Positions 46,137-55,458 of a DNA stretch of 64,000 nucleotides are shown here, piece after piece. The position numbers were made by a program, and so were the translations under genes. The notes beneath the pieces were generated by a model that worked only from the letters and a program-made list of their open reading frames with translations, was not told the DNA's origin and ran no database searches. The DNA is taken from positions 186,001-250,000 of the forward strand of contig NZ_AZFA01000001.1 of assembly GCF_001434295.1 (NCBI RefSeq), written 5' to 3'. The first letter of the stretch is position 1, and the number at the start of each line of letters is the position of its first letter. The stretch is from Companilactobacillus versmoldensis DSM 14857 = KCTC 3814 (lineage in GTDB: Bacteria; Bacillota; Bacilli; Lactobacillales; Lactobacillaceae).

Positions 46137-46143
46137 GTATAAT
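46115..46143 (+). promoter_or_regulatory. Promoter of rnpB, overlapping the end of gpsB
   Basis: TGGAAA (46115-46120), a 17-bp spacer, then perfect TATAAT (46138-46143). The expected start, about 46150, coincides with the 5' end deduced for the RNA from P1 pairing. Confidence 0.65.
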
Positions 46144-46149
46144 ACAAAA

Positions 46150-46524
46150 TGTTGGTAAATTTCGAGTAATCGCGGTCTAGTTTTCTAGGCTGAGGAAGGT
46201 CCACGCCAGCACGAGCTGAGATGCTTGTAGTGTTCGTGCTTAGCCTAATAAGCTAAGGTGCCTTTTGGTAATGGCAGCGAAAGCACTAAGGTTTTTACTA
46301 TGTGTCATTAGCTTGAAAGTGCCACAGAGACGTAGTATCAGGGGAAACCCTGATAATGGAACGAGGTAAACCCCACGAGCTGGCAACCCAAACTTTGGTA
46401 GGGGCGCTTCATAACGAGAAATGAATCTACTGTGAAGGCTTAATTGTAGATAGATGATTACTGATTGTACTGGCTTACCAAACCAGTACTTGAACAGAAC
46501 GTGGCCTATAGAAGTTTACTAGGT
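46150..46524 (+). ncRNA. rnpB: RNase P RNA (Bacillus class B)
   Basis: Catalytic RNA of RNase P, which matures tRNA 5' ends. Conserved blocks appear in order: GAGGAAGGTCCACGC (about 46191), CACAGAGACG (about 46324), GGAACGAGGTAAACCCCACG (about 46359), and AACAGAACGTGGCCTATAG near the 3' end. The 5' GTAAATTTC pairs with the 3' GAAGTTTAC to form P1, which sets the ends to within a few bases. Its own promoter and terminator flank it. This explains the 447-base gap between gpsB and the next gene. Confidence 0.95.
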
Positions 46525-46527
46525 GAG

Positions 46528-46551
46528 GGACGACTTGCTCGTCCTTTTTTT
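46528..46551 (+). terminator. Terminator of rnpB
   Basis: GGACGA-CTTGC-TCGTCC hairpin followed by seven T. Confidence 0.9.
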
Positions 46552-46583
46552 GTACAAAATTTTAGAAACAGAAGAGGAACAAT

Positions 46584-47699
46584 ATGAAATTATTGGCAAC
46601 TATGTCCAGTGGCTTTGAAGCAGTCACCGCTAAAGAATTACAAGCTTTAGGTTATGAAACAACTACCGAAAATGGCAAGGTGTACTTTGAAGGTGACAAT
46701 CAGGACATTGCAAAAACCAATTTATGGTTGCGCAGTGCTGATCGAATCAAAATCGTTGTCGCTACGTTTGAAGCAAGAAGTTTTGAAGAGCTCTTCGATC
46801 GGGTCAATGAGATCGACTGGGATAACTGGTTGCCATTAAATGCTGCTTTTCCGATCAAAGCTCGGACTGTTAAATCAAAATTGCATTCTGAAAGAGATAT
46901 TCAAGCCATCACAAAAAAGGCTATTGTTAATAAAATGGCAGATGTATACAAACGTCGTGGACGGCTACCGGAATCAGGAGCAACTTTCCAAATCGAATCT
47001 CGGATCCATAAAGATGTCGTTGAAGTAACGCTTGATACGACCGGAGATTCATTATACAAACGTAACTATCGTTTGGAACATGGGGCTGCGCCAATGAAGG
47101 AGAACTTTGCCGCTGCCTTGATCATGTTGACTAATTGGCACACAGACATGCCATTCGTCGATCCTACTACTGGTTCAGGTACGATTGCTATCGAAGCTGC
47201 CTTATTGGCTAGAAACATTGCTCCAGGGATGCTACGTCATTTCTCATTTGAAGGTTTCGACTGGTTTGATCCAGAGATTCTTGAGAAAGAAAAAGAAGCA
47301 GCCAAGGAAGTGCAGACTGCTCCTAAATTAGATATTTTTGCTAGCGATATCGATGGTTCAATGATCGACATTGCTAAATTGAATGCCCACGGTGCTGGAG
47401 TCTTACATGATATCAACTTTAAACAAGTTGCTGTTAAAGACTTGAAAATCGAAGGGGAAGATGGCGTCATCATCTCAAACCCTCCTTATGGTCAACGTAT
47501 GAGCGATATGGAAAGCGTTCGGACACTTTATAAACAAATGGGCGACCTATTCATCCCGTTGTCCAGCTGGAGCAAATACATCGTTACCAGCGATTTGGAA
47601 TTCGAAAAATACTATGGTCAAAAAGCAACTAAAAAGAGAAAGCTTTACAACGGTTCAATCAGAACGGATTATTATCAATTCTGGGCTGAACATAGATAA
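46584..47699 (+). CDS. THUMP-domain 23S rRNA guanine-N2 methyltransferase-like (YpsC/RlmL family)
   Basis: 371 residues. The N-terminal THUMP RNA-binding part (about 1-160) is followed by a class I methyltransferase domain with VDPTTGSGTIAIEAAL, FASDIDGSMIDIAKLNA and the catalytic NPPYGQRM. This matches YpsC, the N-terminal half of E. coli RlmL, expected to methylate 23S rRNA; the exact base is inferred. ATG follows AAGAGGAAC. Its position after gpsB-rnpB is conserved in Firmicutes. It ends only 2 bases from convergent corA, with no terminator visible between them. Confidence 0.9.
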   Translation: MKLLATMSSGFEAVTAKELQALGYETTTENGKVYFEGDNQDIAKTNLWLRSADRIKIVVATFEARSFEELFDRVNEIDWDNWLPLNAAFPIKARTVKSKLHSERDIQAITKKAIVNKMADVYKRRGRLPESGATFQIESRIHKDVVEVTLDTTGDSLYKRNYRLEHGAAPMKENFAAALIMLTNWHTDMPFVDPTTGSGTIAIEAALLARNIAPGMLRHFSFEGFDWFDPEILEKEKEAAKEVQTAPKLDIFASDIDGSMIDIAKLNAHGAGVLHDINFKQVAVKDLKIEGEDGVIISNPPYGQRMSDMESVRTLYKQMGDLFIPLSSWSKYIVTSDLEFEKYYGQKATKKRKLYNGSIRTDYYQFWAEHR

Positions 47700-47701
47700 A
47701 T

Positions 47702-48640
47702 TTATAAACTGTTTCGACGATGCAGATCCCATAAAACAAAAATTATCATGATAATGGTGACAATCAGAGAAAAGACCCATGACCAATGCTTGTCTGCCAC
47801 CGGTAGTGACATATTCATGCCATAAAAACCAGAGATTATTGTTGGGATACTCAAAACAATCGTATAAATGGTCAGGATTTTCATGGTACCGTTCATTTGG
47901 TTATTTAAAATATTGTTGTTTGTGTTAGCTACTCGTTCGATAATGTTTGCAGCTAAATCAGATTCATCCTTTAACTGTTCGATTTCGATCACGGAATCAT
48001 GTAATCTGTCCATGGTTTCATCAGTGAGCATGACAGTTTCTGCTTTACTACTGGCAATGATATCGATTTGGCGTGCGACACTGTAATCACTATTGATAGC
48101 CGTACTGATATAGATTATCGTATCTTGAAGTTCGGCCAAACTGATGATTTGTTTGTACGATGTTTTCCGTCCTTCGATATATGCTTGGATTTTGTTGCGT
48201 TTCAAATTGATATCGTTGATTGTGTCACCAAAATCATCAGATATTTGGTCAAATACTTTAAAGATCAAGGCCCAGACACGATCTTCAATATCATTGTTGA
48301 TTCGCTTGTCGGCACTGATAAGGTAGTCATGGACATAGTGAGTATATTTATTAGTAAATAAAAATAATTTATCATCTTTAATGACAAGAGCGACCGGTCG
48401 AGTACTGGCGGATGCTGACTCCTTGATCTCATTTTGGACATAATAAACGACCAACCAGATTTGATTGTTTTCATCAAATTCAAGTCGAGCTCGTTCATTC
48501 TCATCATCTGCATAATCCAATACTTCATTAGTCAATCCAAATTGTTCGATCAGGACTGTTCGATCATCGTCATCCAAATTTTCTTTGGAATTGATATCGA
48601 CTAACTGATAATCTTGTTTGATATTTTCAGGAGTTATCAT
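47702..48640 (-). CDS. CorA-family divalent cation transporter
   Basis: 312 residues. A large cytoplasmic domain rich in acidic residues and helices is followed by two C-terminal membrane segments (about 250-270 and 283-303). The selectivity signature YGMNMSLP stands between them. The family moves Mg2+ (also Co2+ or Ni2+) as a pentamer. The short Asp/Arg-Arg tail is normal. ATG 48640 lacks a strong ribosome binding site, though AGAGAGG is 8-14 bases upstream on the - strand. It is convergent with the methyltransferase gene. Confidence 0.9.
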   Translation of the reverse strand: MITPENIKQDYQLVDINSKENLDDDDRTVLIEQFGLTNEVLDYADDENERARLEFDENNQIWLVVYYVQNEIKESASASTRPVALVIKDDKLFLFTNKYTHYVHDYLISADKRINNDIEDRVWALIFKVFDQISDDFGDTINDINLKRNKIQAYIEGRKTSYKQIISLAELQDTIIYISTAINSDYSVARQIDIIASSKAETVMLTDETMDRLHDSVIEIEQLKDESDLAANIIERVANTNNNILNNQMNGTMKILTIYTIVLSIPTIISGFYGMNMSLPVADKHWSWVFSLIVTIIMIIFVLWDLHRRNSL

Positions 48641-48712
48641 CTTTTAAACCTCTCTTGTCGCCAATATCTTATCATAATCAGTCATCAAAAATTCCAGACT
48701 TTAACAAAATAT

Positions 48713-48748
48713 AAAAACCGTTAATTCAATTTTGAATTAACGGTTTTT
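48713..48748. terminator. Terminator after the first lipoate ligase gene
   Basis: Perfect 17-bp inverted repeat (48713-48729, 48732-48748) with a 2-base loop and A/T runs on both sides, just past the stop of the - strand gene ending at 48760. Confidence 0.88.
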
Positions 48749-48759
48749 TAGCTTAAAGA

Positions 48760-49773
48760 TCATATTGTAAAGAGTTCGACCAGGTCATCCTGAGGGATGC
48801 CACTGAAGTAATCATCCAAATTGAAAGTATCGAGGACCTCTTCAATGTTTTCGGGACTGTATGGAATACCGATAAGTTGATTAGCAATCTCATCAGTATT
48901 CTTTTTACCAAAATAATCACCATAAATATGTGCATCAGTTATCTTACCTTTAGAAAGTTGATAACGAATATCGACCGTACCCATTTGGAAATGTTCACGG
49001 TTCTTGACTGCAGAGTCAGGAGATTGACCATAAACCCAATCCCAATTGTAATAATAGTCGTCATCGAGTTGTTTGATAGCTTTTTTATCTTGCTGAGTCA
49101 AATGATATTCTTTATCCGCAATCGAATCCAAACTATCAGTATGGAATAGTTCCATGATCAAGCGGTCACGGAATTGTTCAGTTGATAGATTTTGATATTC
49201 AGGATCCAAGTAAGGCTTGAGATTTGTTACTCGGGATTTGACTGATTTGATACCTTTTGAAGCAATCTTGTCTTTAGGAACATTCAAAGCCTTAGATAAA
49301 ACAGTTAAATCAACATCGTAGGCTAGGGTGCCATGGGAGAACATCTTCCCATTTTTTGTATACATGGCATTTCCGGAAAACTTCTTACCGTCGACCATTA
49401 GATCGTTCCTACCTGAGACTTCAGCAGTAGTAGCCCCCATATCTTTTAGAGCATCGATGATCGGTTTGGTTAGCTTTTTGAAATCACCAAAGTTTTCATC
49501 ATCAGCATTGACAACAAAACTGAAACTGATATTTCCTAAATCATCATAGACCGCACCACCACCAGATATCCGACGAGTGATAGTAATATTGTGTTCCTTG
49601 ACATAATCGGCATTGATCTCTTCAATAGTATTTTGATTACGACCAACGATGATACATGGCTTTTGAATATAGAAGAGGACTAACGGTTCATCGAATTCAA
49701 CATTATTCATCAAGTATTGTTCAGTAGCTAAATTATCTCTGATATCTTTTGATTCCATTCTATAAAAATACAT
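48760..49773 (-). CDS. lplA: Lipoate-protein ligase A, copy 1
   Basis: Activates lipoate with ATP and attaches it to lipoyl domains, such as those of pyruvate dehydrogenase E2. The lipoyl-AMP loop RRISGGGAVYDDLGN (67-81) and catalytic Lys in VDGKKFSGNA (K131) are intact. The C-terminal accessory domain is present; length is 337. ATG follows GAGGAGAGGG. A close paralogue of the same length lies immediately upstream, so one copy may serve another substrate such as GcvH or octanoate. The second copy ends in a terminator and no promoter is clear between them. Confidence 0.92.
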   Translation of the reverse strand: MYFYRMESKDIRDNLATEQYLMNNVEFDEPLVLFYIQKPCIIVGRNQNTIEEINADYVKEHNITITRRISGGGAVYDDLGNISFSFVVNADDENFGDFKKLTKPIIDALKDMGATTAEVSGRNDLMVDGKKFSGNAMYTKNGKMFSHGTLAYDVDLTVLSKALNVPKDKIASKGIKSVKSRVTNLKPYLDPEYQNLSTEQFRDRLIMELFHTDSLDSIADKEYHLTQQDKKAIKQLDDDYYYNWDWVYGQSPDSAVKNREHFQMGTVDIRYQLSKGKITDAHIYGDYFGKKNTDEIANQLIGIPYSPENIEEVLDTFNLDDYFSGIPQDDLVELFTI

Positions 49774-49788
49774 ATTTTCCCTCTCCTC

Positions 49789-49818
49789 AAAAAAAAACTT
49801 GAGTAAAATTCACTCAAG
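49789..49818 (-). terminator. Terminator between the two lipoate ligase genes
   Basis: On the - strand CTTGAGT-N7-ACTCAAG (49818-49798) is followed by nine T. It overlaps the leader of the downstream copy, whose ribosome binding site follows directly. Confidence 0.8.
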
Positions 49819-49829
49819 CCGGTTTTTCC

Positions 49830-50843
49830 TTATGGTCTGAACAATTTTATTAATTCATCTTGGGGAACGCCCTTGAAGTAATCATCCAGATTGAATTGAT
49901 CGAGTACTTTTAAAATCTCGTCACGATCAAATTTGACACCAGTCAACTTTTGTTTAATATCGTTGGTGTCTTTCATACCAAAGTAGTCACCGTAGATCTC
50001 AACATTTTCGATCTTACCATCTTCAACATTATAACGAACATCAACTGTACCCATATCAAAGTGTTTTCTTTGTTTGGCAGTGAATTTAGGAGATTTGCCA
50101 TAGACCCAATCCCAGTTATAATAGTAATCTTTTTTGATTTGGTCGATTTTGGCTTGATCTTCGTCAGTGACAACATATTCTTTATCTTTGATATCTTCGA
50201 TGTTATCAACGTGGAATAATTCCAATAAAAGACGATCACGGAATTGTTCAGTCGATAAATCTTGATATTTCTTGTCCAAATATGGACGAAGGTTAGTAAC
50301 ACGACTTCTGATGGATTTTATACCTTTTGAAGCAATCTTATCAGCAGGAACATTCAAAGCTTCTGTCAGAACGCTCAAGTCTACATCTAATGATAGAGTT
50401 CCGTGAGAGAAGGTTTTACCATTTTTAGAATACATGGCATTACCTGAGAATTTCTTGCCGTCGACTAGCAAGTCATTTCTACCAGAAACTTCAGCTGTGG
50501 TTGCTCCCATTTGATGTAGTGCATCAATGATTGGTTGAGTGAATGATTTGAAATCACCAAAGTTTTTATCGTCTGAGTTGACAACAAAACTAAAACAAAG
50601 GTTACCCAAATCTTGATAAACTGCACCACCACCAGAAATACGGCGGGTTACTGTAATATTGTGATCTTTGACGTAATCACTGTTGATTTCCTCAAGTGTG
50701 TTTTGATTGTGTCCAACAATGATACAAGGTTTTTCAATATAAAAAAGTACTAAAGGTTCGTCGAATTCGACGTTGTTCATGAGATACTGTTCTGTAGCTA
50801 AATTATCACGGATATCTCGGTCTTTCATAAGTACATAATACAT
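49830..50843 (-). CDS. lplA: Lipoate-protein ligase A, copy 2
   Basis: Paralogue of the downstream copy, colinear over its full 337 residues and identical at most positions by eye. The loop RRISGGGAVYQDLGN and catalytic-Lys motif VDGKKFSGNA are conserved. The two differ most in the helical region after residue 210 (for example IEDIKDKEYVVTDEDQAKID against SLDSIADKEYHLTQQDKKAI). An in-frame TTG at 50849 lies inside the AAAGGAGATTTTG spacer, so ATG 50843 is the start. Nothing else in the window is tied to lipoate. Confidence 0.92.
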   Translation of the reverse strand: MYYVLMKDRDIRDNLATEQYLMNNVEFDEPLVLFYIEKPCIIVGHNQNTLEEINSDYVKDHNITVTRRISGGGAVYQDLGNLCFSFVVNSDDKNFGDFKSFTQPIIDALHQMGATTAEVSGRNDLLVDGKKFSGNAMYSKNGKTFSHGTLSLDVDLSVLTEALNVPADKIASKGIKSIRSRVTNLRPYLDKKYQDLSTEQFRDRLLLELFHVDNIEDIKDKEYVVTDEDQAKIDQIKKDYYYNWDWVYGKSPKFTAKQRKHFDMGTVDVRYNVEDGKIENVEIYGDYFGMKDTNDIKQKLTGVKFDRDEILKVLDQFNLDDYFKGVPQDELIKLFRP

Positions 50844-50921
50844 CTGCAAAATCTCCTTTGATCAAAATTTGTAAGCGATTAAATAATATCACAGTTTTAC
50901 TCAAATATATAATTAGAATAC

Positions 50922-51317
50922 TTATATATTTCGCAGATGGATCAGTTCTTGATGAACCAGTGTATGGGCTGCGCCATTGTCTTTATCAGCGATATGTTTC
51001 ACAAAATACATTGGAAATTTTTCTAGCAGTGGCATTATCAAATCGACCATTTCTTGGTAATGTTTTGAGTAATGTTTGTCGATACTGTCAACGACTATTT
51101 GACTATCAGTTTTCAACTGCAAAATATCATTAGTGAGATTTTTTTGGTCAAGATCTTTTAATGCTTCCAAAACTGCTAAGAATTCTAAGTAATGGTTATC
51201 TAATTCTTTTTCTGGACGACTAAAGCTATAACTATCATTATCGGTGGAGTAGACGTAGGCAATAGCGGCTAAGTTTTGATTAGTATTTAAACCTGCGTCG
51301 GTGTACAATTTAATCAT
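50922..51317 (-). CDS. RNase HI-like protein
   Basis: 131 residues with the RNase H fold and its acidic residues: D7 in LYTDAG, E45 in HYLEFLAVLEAL, D71 in LKTDSQIVVDSI, and a late Asp in DKDNGAAHTLVHQ. It lacks the basic handle and the N-terminal hybrid-binding domain of some family members. The role could be RNA:DNA hybrid cleavage, but some of these reverse-transcriptase-like RNase H proteins have no shown activity. It is divergent from the EbsA-like gene by 27 bases. Confidence 0.8.
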   Translation of the reverse strand: MIKLYTDAGLNTNQNLAAIAYVYSTDNDSYSFSRPEKELDNHYLEFLAVLEALKDLDQKNLTNDILQLKTDSQIVVDSIDKHYSKHYQEMVDLIMPLLEKFPMYFVKHIADKDNGAAHTLVHQELIHLRNI

Positions 51318-51344
51318 GTCAATTTAACCTTTCGGGGGTATTTT

Positions 51345-51731
51345 ATGTCAAAAAAGTATTACATTCAGCCCACTGGAGCTTGGGGCGTGATCCTTTGGTC
51401 CTTGGCTCTAATTATCATCTTCTTTGGGGTGATTTTGCAATTGGAGATCATGAGTTTAAGTGTGATCCCTATCGTGATCTGGATCTTATCAGCAGTTTAC
51501 GTCTTTTATTTACTAAAAATTTCCTGGATCGAGGTATCTGATTCAAGTATTGCTATCAAAGAACCTAATCATCCAAAAGTAAGAACTTTCAAAAGAGCAG
51601 ACGTTTCAATTACTTCTTCAAATAAGTGGCAATTGAAATTAGATTTTCATAATCACGATTATTTTCCAGTTTCAATCACCTCTACAAGAGGAATACTGAA
51701 TGATTTAATGAAAAGAGCAGGTGATCAATAA
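51345..51731 (+). CDS. EbsA-like small membrane protein
   Basis: 128 residues with two hydrophobic segments (about 14-33 and 36-57) then a soluble part of 70 residues. The N-terminal [19 protein letters not shown] resembles the EbsA family of enterococci and lactobacilli, often found beside an RNase H-like gene, as here. Function is not established. ATG follows CGGGGGTA. Its stop overlaps the fhs ATG (TAATG). Confidence 0.7.
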   Translation: MSKKYYIQPTGAWGVILWSLALIIIFFGVILQLEIMSLSVIPIVIWILSAVYVFYLLKISWIEVSDSSIAIKEPNHPKVRTFKRADVSITSSNKWQLKLDFHNHDYFPVSITSTRGILNDLMKRAGDQ

Positions 51732-53413
51732 TGGCATTTCCTAGCGATATAGAAATTGCACAAATTAATGAACATGATCGAATGAAAGATATTAACGAAA
51801 TAGCCGAAAAAGTCGGGCTTGAATCAAAAGATATCGAGCCTTATGGTCATTACAAAGCAAAAATCAGTGGTAGTGGCATTTCTAAGGCTATGAAAAATGA
51901 CGATGGTAAATTGATCTTGGTGACATCGATCAACCCTACACCAGCTGGTGAAGGTAAATCGACAGTTGCTATCGGTTTAGCTGACTCACTCCAAGCTTTA
52001 GGCAAAAAGACAGTCTTGGCACTTAGAGAACCGTCATTAGGCCCGGTAATGGGTATCAAGGGTGGTGCTACTGGTGGAGGATACGCTCAAGTAGTCCCAA
52101 TGGAAGATATCAATCTACATTTCACCGGTGATATGCATGCTTTGACCAGTGCAATCAATACATTAGCAGCTTTGATCGACAATCATATGCATCAAGGAAA
52201 CCAATTAAACATTGACCCAAGACGAATCATTTGGAAACGTGCCTTAGATATCAATGACCGAGCTTTAAGAAGTACCGTTATTGGTCTCGGCAGCCCAATC
52301 AATTCGATCCCTCGAGAAGAGCATTTTGAGATCACCGTTGCCAGTGAATTAATGGCCATCCTGTGTTTGTCACAGGATTTAGACGATCTAAAAGAACGGA
52401 TCGCAAGTATATTGATTGCTTATACATTTGATAAAAAGCCAGTTTTTGTTCGCGACCTACATGTTGAAGGTGCTATCACGATGCTTTTAAAAGACGCCTT
52501 GAAACCAAACTTAGTCCAGACTTTAGAAAACACACCAGCTATCATTCATGGTGGACCATTTGCTAATATTGCCCATGGTTGCAATAGTATTTTGGCTACT
52601 AAATTGGCGATGAAACTCGGTGACTATACTATTACTGAAGGTGGATTTGGTGCTGATCTTGGTGGTGAGAAATTCATGGATATCGTCACTCCTCGATTGA
52701 ACCATGCACCTAATGCAGTTGTCATCGTTGCTACTATCAGAGCATTAAAATATAATGGTGGCCAACAATTGGCTGACCTCGAAAATGAAGACTTAAAGGC
52801 TTTAACACTCGGTTTCAAGAATCTTAAACGCCACATCCAAAATATGCGGTATTACAATGTACCAGTGATCGTTTCAATCAATCGTTTTGCGACGGATACT
52901 GAAAATGAGATCAAGCTTCTAACTAGTCTTTGTGATGAAGTCGGGGTCGACGTGGAATTGACTGAGATTCATCACAAGGGTAGTAAAGGTGGTATCGATT
53001 TAGCTAAAGCAGTTATCAAAGCAGCTGATAAAGCTTCAAATTATTCACGACTTTACGAAGATGAACAAACGACTGAAGAAAAAATTGCGACGATTGCTTC
53101 AGAGATCTATGGAGCTAATAATGTCGAATATTCAGATAAGGCTAAAAAGCAACTGAAATCATTGAAAGATAATGTTTGGGATGATTTGCCGGTCTGTATC
53201 GCAAAGACTCAATATTCGTTGAGTGACGATCCGAAAAAACTAGGTAGTCCAAAGGACTTTACCTTGCATGTCAAAAGTCTTGTTCCTAAGTTAGGCGCAG
53301 GATTCATCGTGGTCCTAACAGGAAATGTGATGACTATGCCCGGATTACCAAGTAAACCAGCAGCCTTGAATATGGATGTTGATAATACAGGAAAGATAAG
53401 TGGACTATTCTAA
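51731..53413 (+). CDS. fhs: Formate-tetrahydrofolate ligase
   Basis: Makes 10-formyl-tetrahydrofolate from formate, ATP and THF, feeding purine and formyl-Met synthesis. The P-loop [15 protein letters not shown] is intact, with [37 protein letters not shown] nearby (the family's most conserved stretch) and [13 protein letters not shown]. It has 560 residues. It is coupled by single-base overlaps to the EbsA-like gene before it and lspA after it. Confidence 0.96.
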   Translation: MAFPSDIEIAQINEHDRMKDINEIAEKVGLESKDIEPYGHYKAKISGSGISKAMKNDDGKLILVTSINPTPAGEGKSTVAIGLADSLQALGKKTVLALREPSLGPVMGIKGGATGGGYAQVVPMEDINLHFTGDMHALTSAINTLAALIDNHMHQGNQLNIDPRRIIWKRALDINDRALRSTVIGLGSPINSIPREEHFEITVASELMAILCLSQDLDDLKERIASILIAYTFDKKPVFVRDLHVEGAITMLLKDALKPNLVQTLENTPAIIHGGPFANIAHGCNSILATKLAMKLGDYTITEGGFGADLGGEKFMDIVTPRLNHAPNAVVIVATIRALKYNGGQQLADLENEDLKALTLGFKNLKRHIQNMRYYNVPVIVSINRFATDTENEIKLLTSLCDEVGVDVELTEIHHKGSKGGIDLAKAVIKAADKASNYSRLYEDEQTTEEKIATIASEIYGANNVEYSDKAKKQLKSLKDNVWDDLPVCIAKTQYSLSDDPKKLGSPKDFTLHVKSLVPKLGAGFIVVLTGNVMTMPGLPSKPAALNMDVDNTGKISGLF

Positions 53414-53874
53414 TGCCTTTTGTTTATTTACTCGTTTTACTAGGCTTGGTTGTATCTGACCAAGCATTAAAATTTTACGTATTTTACAATATCCCTTCAC
53501 TTGGTAATCAAGAGCTCTTACCAGGGATCATTTCAATGACCAATATCCGAAATACAGGGGCTGCTTGGAGCATGTTAGAAGGTAAGATGTACTTTTTCTA
53601 CCTCATTACGGCAGTTGCTGTGATCGTACTTTTGTATCTCTTTTTTAAAGCAGAGAAAAACCAATACTTATATCGTTTTTCCTTACTCTTCCTATTAGCA
53701 GGGACACTAGGAAATGCTATTGATCGTTTTACACGTCAATTTGTTATCGACATGTTCAATTTGGAATTTATGAACTTTCCTATTTTCAACTTGGCCGATA
53801 CATATATCACTATTGGTGTGATTTTATTGATCCTCTGGCTATTCCGTTCAACGGCAGGTGAAAAAAATAAATAA
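53413..53874 (+). CDS. lspA: Lipoprotein signal peptidase (signal peptidase II)
   Basis: Membrane aspartyl protease cutting the signal peptide of prolipoproteins. Four membrane segments in 153 residues. Family motifs are VSDQALKFY, NTGAAWSM, GTLGNAIDRF with the first catalytic Asp, and FNLADTYITIG with the second. ATG overlaps the fhs stop. The RluD-type gene follows, the usual Firmicutes pairing. Confidence 0.94.
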   Translation: MPFVYLLVLLGLVVSDQALKFYVFYNIPSLGNQELLPGIISMTNIRNTGAAWSMLEGKMYFFYLITAVAVIVLLYLFFKAEKNQYLYRFSLLFLLAGTLGNAIDRFTRQFVIDMFNLEFMNFPIFNLADTYITIGVILLILWLFRSTAGEKNK

Positions 53875-53878
53875 TAAT

Positions 53879-54772
53879 ATGATAAATTTAATATTCGAGG
53901 GTGAAGGGAAAGTTCGTCTGGATAAATTCATTGATGAACAAATGTCCGAATTATCACGCTCACAAATTTCTAAATTCATTAAAGATAGTGAAATCACTGT
54001 TAACAATCAAGTTATCACTAAAACTGGTTATAAATTGGTCAATGGGGATGAAGTAAGTTTTACGATCCCAGCCGAAAAGCCAATTGAAGCGATACCGCAA
54101 GATATTCCATTAGATATTGTCTATGAGGATGATGATGTCTTGGTGGTCAATAAACCTCAAGGCATGGTTGTTCACCCAGCGGCTGGTCATCGTGACGGTA
54201 CATTGGTCAACGCAATCTTGTATCATAGCAAAATCAATGATGATGATTTGATCCGTCCTGGTATCGTTCATAGGATCGATAAAGACACTTCAGGATTATT
54301 AATGGTGGCTAAAAACAATTTAGCCAAACAGTCTTTAATGAATCAATTAAAGGAAAAATCTAATTTACGTGAATATGTTGCCATTGTTCATGGTAATTTC
54401 AAAGAACGTAAAGGTATCATCAATGCACCATTGGGTCGAGCCAAGAATAACCGTAAGAAGCAAGCTATCGTAGATGATGGTCGTAAAGCAGTCACACACT
54501 TTGAAGTGATAGAGCAGTTTGAAGGATATTCACTAGTAAAGCTTAAGTTGGAGACCGGAAGGACACATCAGATCAGAGTTCATATGCAGTATATTGGGCA
54601 TCCAGTTGCTGGCGATCCTCTTTATGGACCAAAGCATACATTGCCTGGTAATGGACAATTTTTACATGCTGAGACATTAGGGTTCGAACACCCAAGAACT
54701 CATGAATGGTTAGAATTTTCTGTTGATTCACCAAAGATTTTTCAGGAAACAGTTAAAAAACTACGTGGTTGA
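53879..54772 (+). CDS. RluD-type 23S rRNA pseudouridine synthase
   Basis: RluA-family enzyme. The N-terminal S4 domain (about 8-75, VRLDKFIDEQMSELSRSQISKFI) precedes the catalytic domain with HRIDKDTSGLLMVAKN, where the Asp is the nucleophile, and the C-terminal GRTHQIRVHMQYIGHP. It is expected to modify the helix 69 region of 23S rRNA. Start is uncertain: ATG 53879 lies 4 bases past the lspA stop but 18 bases from AGGTG; GTG 53858 lies within that AGGTG. Reinitiation at 53879 is most likely (297 residues). Confidence 0.9.
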   Translation: MINLIFEGEGKVRLDKFIDEQMSELSRSQISKFIKDSEITVNNQVITKTGYKLVNGDEVSFTIPAEKPIEAIPQDIPLDIVYEDDDVLVVNKPQGMVVHPAAGHRDGTLVNAILYHSKINDDDLIRPGIVHRIDKDTSGLLMVAKNNLAKQSLMNQLKEKSNLREYVAIVHGNFKERKGIINAPLGRAKNNRKKQAIVDDGRKAVTHFEVIEQFEGYSLVKLKLETGRTHQIRVHMQYIGHPVAGDPLYGPKHTLPGNGQFLHAETLGFEHPRTHEWLEFSVDSPKIFQETVKKLRG

Positions 54773-54797
54773 CAGTAAATAAGTCCTAAATTATTCT
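54769..54797 (+). promoter_or_regulatory. Promoter of pyrR-carA-carB
   Basis: Perfect TTGACA (54769-54774, overlapping the previous stop codon), a 17-bp spacer, then TATTCT (54792-54797). RNA start is near 54804, leaving a leader of about 100 bases before pyrR. Confidence 0.7.
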
Positions 54798-54858
54798 AAA
54801 ACTATGATAAGTTAAGTGTATTCAAGTACCACGAACAAAGTTACAATATGAAAAATTT

Positions 54859-54886
54859 AAGCTAGGGCTTTGGTCCTGGCTTTTAT
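54859..54886 (+). terminator. Attenuator-like hairpin in the pyrR leader
   Basis: AAGCTAGGg pairs with tCCTGGCTT (two G-T pairs), followed by TTTT-A-TTT, 22 bases before pyrR. It is placed as a PyrR attenuator. I could not find the consensus PyrR-binding loop in the short leader, so the mechanism is inferred. Confidence 0.55.
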
Positions 54887-54895
54887 TTAGGATAA

Positions 54896-55441
<546 letters not shown>

Positions 55442-55458
55442 TTGATCGGAGTGACTTA

